This document shows positions 29,897 to 34,349 of a stretch of DNA of 34,349 nt, piece after piece. Position 1 is the stretch's first letter. The number at the start of each line of letters is the position of its first letter. Under the pieces are notes generated by a model that saw only the letters and a list, made by a program, of their open reading frames with translations, was not told the origin of the DNA and made no database searches. Both the position numbers and the translations under genes were made by a program. Source of the DNA: Tannerellaceae bacterium (GTDB lineage Bacteria; Bacteroidota; Bacteroidia; Bacteroidales; Tannerellaceae); the NCBI GenBank assembly GCA_031280435.1, contig JAITGS010000007.1, forward strand, positions 1 to 34,349, read 5' to 3'.

Positions 29897-32800
29897 TTAT
29901 TTGATATAAACTTTTTCTGTGAAGGATTTGCCGCCGGCGTCTATTTTAACTATGTAGAGGCGCCCGGGGCTGAGCGGGAGGCTGTGGCTGCCGAGCTTGA
30001 GGCCTGAGGCGGCGTACACAAGCGAGCCTTGTGCATCGTACACGCTCAGGCTGCCCGTGGGAGCTGCATCTGAGGTGATTTGCAGGCTGCGGCCGACTGC
30101 GGCTATGCGGAACGGAGCGACTTTGGGAGCCTCGCTGTCGCTGAATCCGATTTTGAGGCCTTGGCCGGTGTACCTGAGGCGGAGCAGGAAGCGGTTGTTG
30201 TTTTCGGTGGCGGCGGCCTTGTCGGGTTTCGCGGCCGTGAAGGTATAATCGGGCTTGTCGGTGGTGATGGAGATTTGCTTGTCGGTGAGCTTGTCTTCGA
30301 GCACTACGTCGTATCCAAAGCTTTCGAGGCCGCTAAAGCTGAGTGTTATCTCGCCGGCCTCCTTGTTGCGGAATCCGAGGCGCACGGGGGAGGCGTCGAA
30401 CATGCTGCTGCTGTTTACCGAGAGGGCCTGGTTGTCGCCCGAATAGCTGTAAACCGCAAGGGGCTGGTCGTTGAATATGATAACAGGCAGATTGCTTTTG
30501 CCGGCGAAGAAGCCCGCTTCGGGGTCGTACAGCAGCAGGGCCGAGGCCGTGGAGGCGCCCTGCGTGGCGGTGATGTTGAGCTTGCCTCCGCTGACGACGC
30601 CGGAGCTGCGCAGCGTGTAGGAGTCGACGGGCTTGGTGGTGGTCCAGCGGGGCGACATCCATACGCTTTGTATATTATCGGCAACAACTGCTGTGGCTTT
30701 GGCCACGAAGAAGGATTGCAGCGGCGGAATCCATTTGAGCTCGGCCTGCGCGGGAGTACTTACGGTTCCCGAAAAGACGTATCGGTTGCCGCCCGGATTG
30801 AAGGCAACGGAGGTGAAGCTCTCGTTCGGCTCGCCGCTCCAGATGTAGTATCCGTTCTGGAAGTTGGGTGAATTGTTTGCTATGAAAGAATCTATGCTGA
30901 GATAGGCCATGTACGGATTGACTGCTTGTATGAGGCTCCATCCGGCGTTGTTGTGCGGATAGCTTGCGCCGGTTCCGCCGTATACGGGCAGCAGGAATCG
31001 CCGGGCGGCATTGAGCGATACTCCGTTTGTCACGAACCGGTTTTTGTCGGCTCGCTGCGGGAGTGTATATCCCTGGTAGCTGTCTGCGCTTCGGGGGAAG
31101 GCGAGGGCGGTGTTGCGTGTGATGCTGTTGGCTGCGACTTTGAGGTTGAATGCCCGTCCGAGTTCGAGTTTTTGGCCTGTGCCGGCCATGGTGGCCGTGA
31201 AGCGGCTGTTTGCGGCGGCGCTGCCGGCGACGTCGGCGTCGGGATTAGCCTGCTGGAAGAGGTTCATGAAGGCGTCTCCCTGTGGAGCATTGACGGCGCT
31301 GTTTGTATAGTAATAGTCGCCCGAATACATGTCGGCAAGCGGTGCCGACCACATCAGGAAGCGGTCGAGCTCCGAGGGCTTGAGCAGTATCTCTACGGAG
31401 GCATAGCGATACTCGAGGGCGTGTGGATTCTTGAGCATGGCCCTGTCCTTTACAAGTATGTCTCTGCATATGGCGTCGCCGTCTATTTCCGGGAAGTTGT
31501 TTACGGAAACAGGTATAAGCACGTCGGCGCAGCTTGTGGGAGCCCATTGCACTGGGCTTTGCACGCCGTTTTTCATCTGCACCCAGTTGGCCGGGTCGTG
31601 CCAGTTGCTATCGTAGACTCCGGTCCAGATCATCCGGTTGGCGTCAGTAGCGTTATAGTTCACAAAGAGGCTGAAGAGGCCGGGCGGGAAAGGGCCGTTG
31701 TATAGAGTGGCTGCATCAGGAACCGTAGGTGTTATGAGCCAGCTCTCGGTAACTCCGGGCGAGGGCACCGTGTGTGTAGCGCTGGCGGCATGCACAAGCG
31801 TAGAGCCGTCGGCCGTAGTCCATTTGAAGGCAGTTCCGCCTGGTCTCACCGGCAGCTGTATGGTATAAGCCGCAGGAGAGTTAGGGCAGGTAGCGGCTCC
31901 GTTCAGGTCGCTGAGCACGTAGATGAAGACCGTTGCCGAGAGCTGTTCGACAGCCATAGTCACCGGATTCTGCACGGAGAACTCATACCTGAAAGAGTCT
32001 ATACTGTTGGTAAGCGCAGCTATGCCGTGGTTGTGATAAATGAGCTTGCTGCCGGCTCCTGTTCCGGCGGCGACGAGGGTGCCGGCCTTAGGCATCATGC
32101 TGACGTTGGATAGCAGGTTGAATCCTGCGCCGAAGAGCGAGCCCGGCAGTATGTCGTTTGCCAGCACGTCGAGCAGTATCTCCTGGTACTCCTGCACGGT
32201 ATAGTTTTCGGGAAGCAGGTCGTAGCATCCGGGGATGATGACGGTGAAGACGGTATCGAAGCAGGCATTGTCTTCAGTGACCTTCACGGTGTACGATCCT
32301 GCGGCAAGTCCGGTTAGGACGTCGGTGACGTCAGTCCATGTAGCCCCATTGTCGACGGTGAACTTCGGGCTGTATCCTCCGGTTACGCTAACGGCCAGGC
32401 TTCCGCGCGCAGCTCCTCCGCAGTCGGGAGTGACGGCAGGCGTGGCGTCGACGAATCTTTTGTGTATATGAAAGGTCGCTTCGGTATCGGCGGCGCAATT
32501 TGGGATGGTAATCGTCAGAACCACGTTGCCTTCCGTAGGATTGTGAACTATCTTATAAGGAACGTCAACCGAGGCAGTGTTTGGAGGAACGACAACTGTT
32601 GTCGGCATAGGCGTTCCGTCGGGCTTGACGATGGAGCCTGCCGCCGGGCCTGTATATGCAATGTTGATCGTTCGCTGCTGCGTGCTTGGCGTAACTCCGA
32701 TGGTGATATGGCTGTCGGAGCAGTCTTCGAACATGTGCTCAATGCCGCTTGTGCCGTTCACCCAGTTCGTGACAGCGGTTCCTATGTTAAATGTTCCGGC

Positions 32801-33931
32801 TTTGAGGAACACTCCGGAGCCGTAGATATCGTCTCCTGCATTGGATATGGCCAGCTTGAGATGGTATGTCTGTCCGGGAATCACATTTGCTGCTGCCCTG
32901 AGCAGTACGGTTCGCCCGCTGTATTCCATTGTTGGATTAGCGTTATATACAGGTACATAATATTGCGGGTTCTGTGCGCCTGTTACCGGAGCCGCATAAC
33001 CTGCTGCTGTGTTATTGGAGTAACCAGTCTGGCCCCAGTTCACCGTATTGATTGATACGACATCGTTGGAACCCGGTATTCTGGCGATATTGGTGACATT
33101 GGCAGGATTATTTATCGGCCAGATGAAGAAGCCGAAAGCGTCATTTACACTGCTGTTTGCATACGCCGGGTATTCTTCCGATGCAAAGACATAATCAAAA
33201 CTGATCTCAGCTTCCTGCGGCGTGAAATCAAATTCCAGAATAGCGCCATCGAAAAGTGGATTGTTTGTAATTGTTGCAAGATGAGGATCGCCTAATGTGC
33301 TAAAAGCTGTTCCGCCAACACTGCTATGGTTCAGCAGACTTTCCGGGTTTTGGGCATTTGGTCCTTCAGCATGCAGTCCACTTGCCGTTGTCAGCAAAAG
33401 GCCTGCCGGCATTGCATCCTCTCCGTCTTCATTGAGGCCGAAAGCCGCTTCTCCATGATCAAAATAGGTAAGCCCGTGGTGGCCTCCGCTCCAAGTCTGG
33501 GTAGTAGCATTCCAGTCGTGTCCATGGAAAACGACATTCTGAACCAGCCCGTCGGTAGCGCAATTCTGTCCGGCATTGTTCAGGAAGATTTGCAGAACGA
33601 GTTCTTCGGGAGTCATGGCAGCCATGCCGGCATTTCGGTTAATCTGGATACTCTGAGCGCCTGGAGTTGCCGGCCTCGATTTTCGCGTTGGTTGATTCTG
33701 AGAGTTTCTCCTGCGTTCAGCCAGGATACTGTCGGTTGCTATGGCAACCGTTTTTGCGGGGATACTGGGCGTCGTTATCAGGGAATCCGACGCCGGATAC
33801 ATTTGCTCTTGTTGTGTTGTTGTCGATAAAACTTTACCTGTTGTAGCGTCCGCACTTGAGTCGGAAAGTATGATTGCCGGAAAGAGCGCCAAACCTGCAC
33901 ATACTGTAGCCACTTTTAAAAACATTTTCAT
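29897..33931 (-). CDS. Large surface protein: choice-of-anchor L domain and T9SS sorting domain
   Basis: 1344 residues. A signal peptide (MKMFLKVATVCAGLALFPA) leads to a Ser/Thr/Pro-rich linker. Residues about 105-385 match the choice-of-anchor L domain: 'EISFDYVFASEEYPAYANSS', 'NDAFGFFIWPIN', 'NIARIPGSNDVVSINTVNWG', 'YSGRTVLLRAAANVIPGQTY' and 'HLKLAISNAGDDIYGSGVF'. A SprB-like repeat follows near 505-570 ('GGYSPKFTVDNGATWTD...GLAAGSYTVKVTEDNACFD'). The middle is beta-rich and unassigned. The last 70 residues ('GRSLQITSDAAPTGSLSVYD' ... 'GRLYIVKIDAGGKSFTEKVY') look like a type A sorting domain for the type IX secretion system. The protein is probably exported and attached to the surface; adhesin or extracellular matrix roles are plausible but not shown. 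Monocistronic, with its own promoter and terminator. Confidence 0.88.
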   Translation of the reverse strand: MKMFLKVATVCAGLALFPAIILSDSSADATTGKVLSTTTQQEQMYPASDSLITTPSIPAKTVAIATDSILAERRRNSQNQPTRKSRPATPGAQSIQINRNAGMAAMTPEELVLQIFLNNAGQNCATDGLVQNVVFHGHDWNATTQTWSGGHHGLTYFDHGEAAFGLNEDGEDAMPAGLLLTTASGLHAEGPNAQNPESLLNHSSVGGTAFSTLGDPHLATITNNPLFDGAILEFDFTPQEAEISFDYVFASEEYPAYANSSVNDAFGFFIWPINNPANVTNIARIPGSNDVVSINTVNWGQTGYSNNTAAGYAAPVTGAQNPQYYVPVYNANPTMEYSGRTVLLRAAANVIPGQTYHLKLAISNAGDDIYGSGVFLKAGTFNIGTAVTNWVNGTSGIEHMFEDCSDSHITIGVTPSTQQRTINIAYTGPAAGSIVKPDGTPMPTTVVVPPNTASVDVPYKIVHNPTEGNVVLTITIPNCAADTEATFHIHKRFVDATPAVTPDCGGAARGSLAVSVTGGYSPKFTVDNGATWTDVTDVLTGLAAGSYTVKVTEDNACFDTVFTVIIPGCYDLLPENYTVQEYQEILLDVLANDILPGSLFGAGFNLLSNVSMMPKAGTLVAAGTGAGSKLIYHNHGIAALTNSIDSFRYEFSVQNPVTMAVEQLSATVFIYVLSDLNGAATCPNSPAAYTIQLPVRPGGTAFKWTTADGSTLVHAASATHTVPSPGVTESWLITPTVPDAATLYNGPFPPGLFSLFVNYNATDANRMIWTGVYDSNWHDPANWVQMKNGVQSPVQWAPTSCADVLIPVSVNNFPEIDGDAICRDILVKDRAMLKNPHALEYRYASVEILLKPSELDRFLMWSAPLADMYSGDYYYTNSAVNAPQGDAFMNLFQQANPDADVAGSAAANSRFTATMAGTGQKLELGRAFNLKVAANSITRNTALAFPRSADSYQGYTLPQRADKNRFVTNGVSLNAARRFLLPVYGGTGASYPHNNAGWSLIQAVNPYMAYLSIDSFIANNSPNFQNGYYIWSGEPNESFTSVAFNPGGNRYVFSGTVSTPAQAELKWIPPLQSFFVAKATAVVADNIQSVWMSPRWTTTKPVDSYTLRSSGVVSGGKLNITATQGASTASALLLYDPEAGFFAGKSNLPVIIFNDQPLAVYSYSGDNQALSVNSSSMFDASPVRLGFRNKEAGEITLSFSGLESFGYDVVLEDKLTDKQISITTDKPDYTFTAAKPDKAAATENNNRFLLRLRYTGQGLKIGFSDSEAPKVAPFRIAAVGRSLQITSDAAPTGSLSVYDAQGSLVYAASGLKLGSHSLPLSPGRLYIVKIDAGGKSFTEKVYIK

Positions 33932-34044
33932 TCGATAATTGTGTTTTTTATTGATAAGGGAAACATATAAAAAGCAAAGCAGAAGTAGCTAAAAAATATA
34001 TTAAGTCGCAGCTTCTAAATGAGAACTATTGTGTTATTCGGCCA

Positions 34045-34075
34045 CAAAGTTATTCATTAAAATGAACCATCCAAA
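34045..34075 (-). promoter_or_regulatory. Promoter of the surface-protein gene
   Basis: On the minus strand TTTG (34075-34072), 19 bases, TAACTTTG (34052-34045), an exact -7 match. The transcript would carry a leader of about 105 bases before the ATG at 33931. Confidence 0.65.
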
Positions 34076-34349
34076 TAAAACGGAAAGTTTTTTCATTAAA
34101 ACGGAGGCCTCACCACAAAAAGATGACGCTTATCACTATTTGTTCTCTAAAAAAACGAGAGCCAATAGTAGCGACCATTGTAAAATTTGTATTTGCCGCC
34201 ACAAATAGAGCGACATTTTTTTGTCGAAATAAAAATAAAAAGCACCAAGACCGATCATTATGTTAGGCGCATAGCCGGTTTGCAGTTGGATGTGAGGCCA
34301 ACCGCTTTCAATTTGATAGTGCATTTAGTGAGAAAGGTCGCCGGGAAGA
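34076..34349. other. AT-rich end of window, no supported gene
   Basis: A 62-codon minus frame (34136-34324) with hydrophobic stretches has no recognisable family and no clear promoter. I see no further structure before the window edge. Confidence 0.4.

Noticed and set aside
34136-34324. 62-codon hydrophobic ORF at the window end
   Set aside because: No family resemblance, no promoter seen, AT-rich noise possible; cannot be supported.

Overview
The window is a chromosomal segment from a Bacteroidota bacterium, most likely a member of the Bacteroidales. The evidence is a SusC/SusD pair, the gyrA-TPR gene order, promoters with the Bacteroidota -33 TTTG / -7 TAnnTTTG pattern, lipoproteins with Bacteroidota-type lipoboxes, and a large exported protein ending in what looks like a type IX secretion C-terminal domain. 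Coding DNA is GC-rich, so many long antisense frames are open; I treat them as shadows. No tRNA, rRNA, transposase, recombinase or cas gene was seen.

Layout. 1-356: dispersed palindromic repeats. 357-1346 (-): DUF6261-like protein. 1456-1850: tandem repeat array 1. 2080-8750 (+): gyrA, a TPR protein, two DUF1573 proteins and meaB. 8811-9770: array 2 and a cluster of dispersed palindromes. 9902-12519 (+): a GH127-type lipoprotein and truA, convergent with 15114-12634 (-), an unrecognised 826-residue lipoprotein. 15505-15758: array 3. 20731-15920 (-): susC then susD. 20790-21651: a segment bounded by 37-bp inverted repeats and holding array 4. 21898-24891 (+): xseB, ispD, recG. 24929-25066: array 5. 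28689-25113 (-): etfB, etfA and an acyl-CoA dehydrogenase. 28928-29828: array 6, interrupted by two REPIN-like elements. 33931-29897 (-): a 1344-residue surface protein. The last 300 bases hold a promoter and no supported gene.

How the genes work together. SusC/SusD, the unknown lipoprotein and the GH127 lipoprotein look like a small polysaccharide utilisation locus, perhaps for arabinose-containing glycans. EtfA/EtfB pass electrons from the acyl-CoA dehydrogenase. MeaB would protect a methylmalonyl-CoA mutase encoded elsewhere. xseB, ispD and recG are packed as one operon.

The most unusual content is between the genes. Nearly every long gap contains a tandem array. Five arrays of different sequence share a period of about 41 bp and the sixth has exactly 21 bp, about half of that. 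The units carry palindromes, and in two related arrays the palindrome arms change together while staying self-complementary. The second notable structure is the inverted-repeat segment upstream of susC: it contains a good outward-facing promoter that inversion would point at susC/susD. All motifs, counts and alignments were read by eye; no database search or statistic was run.
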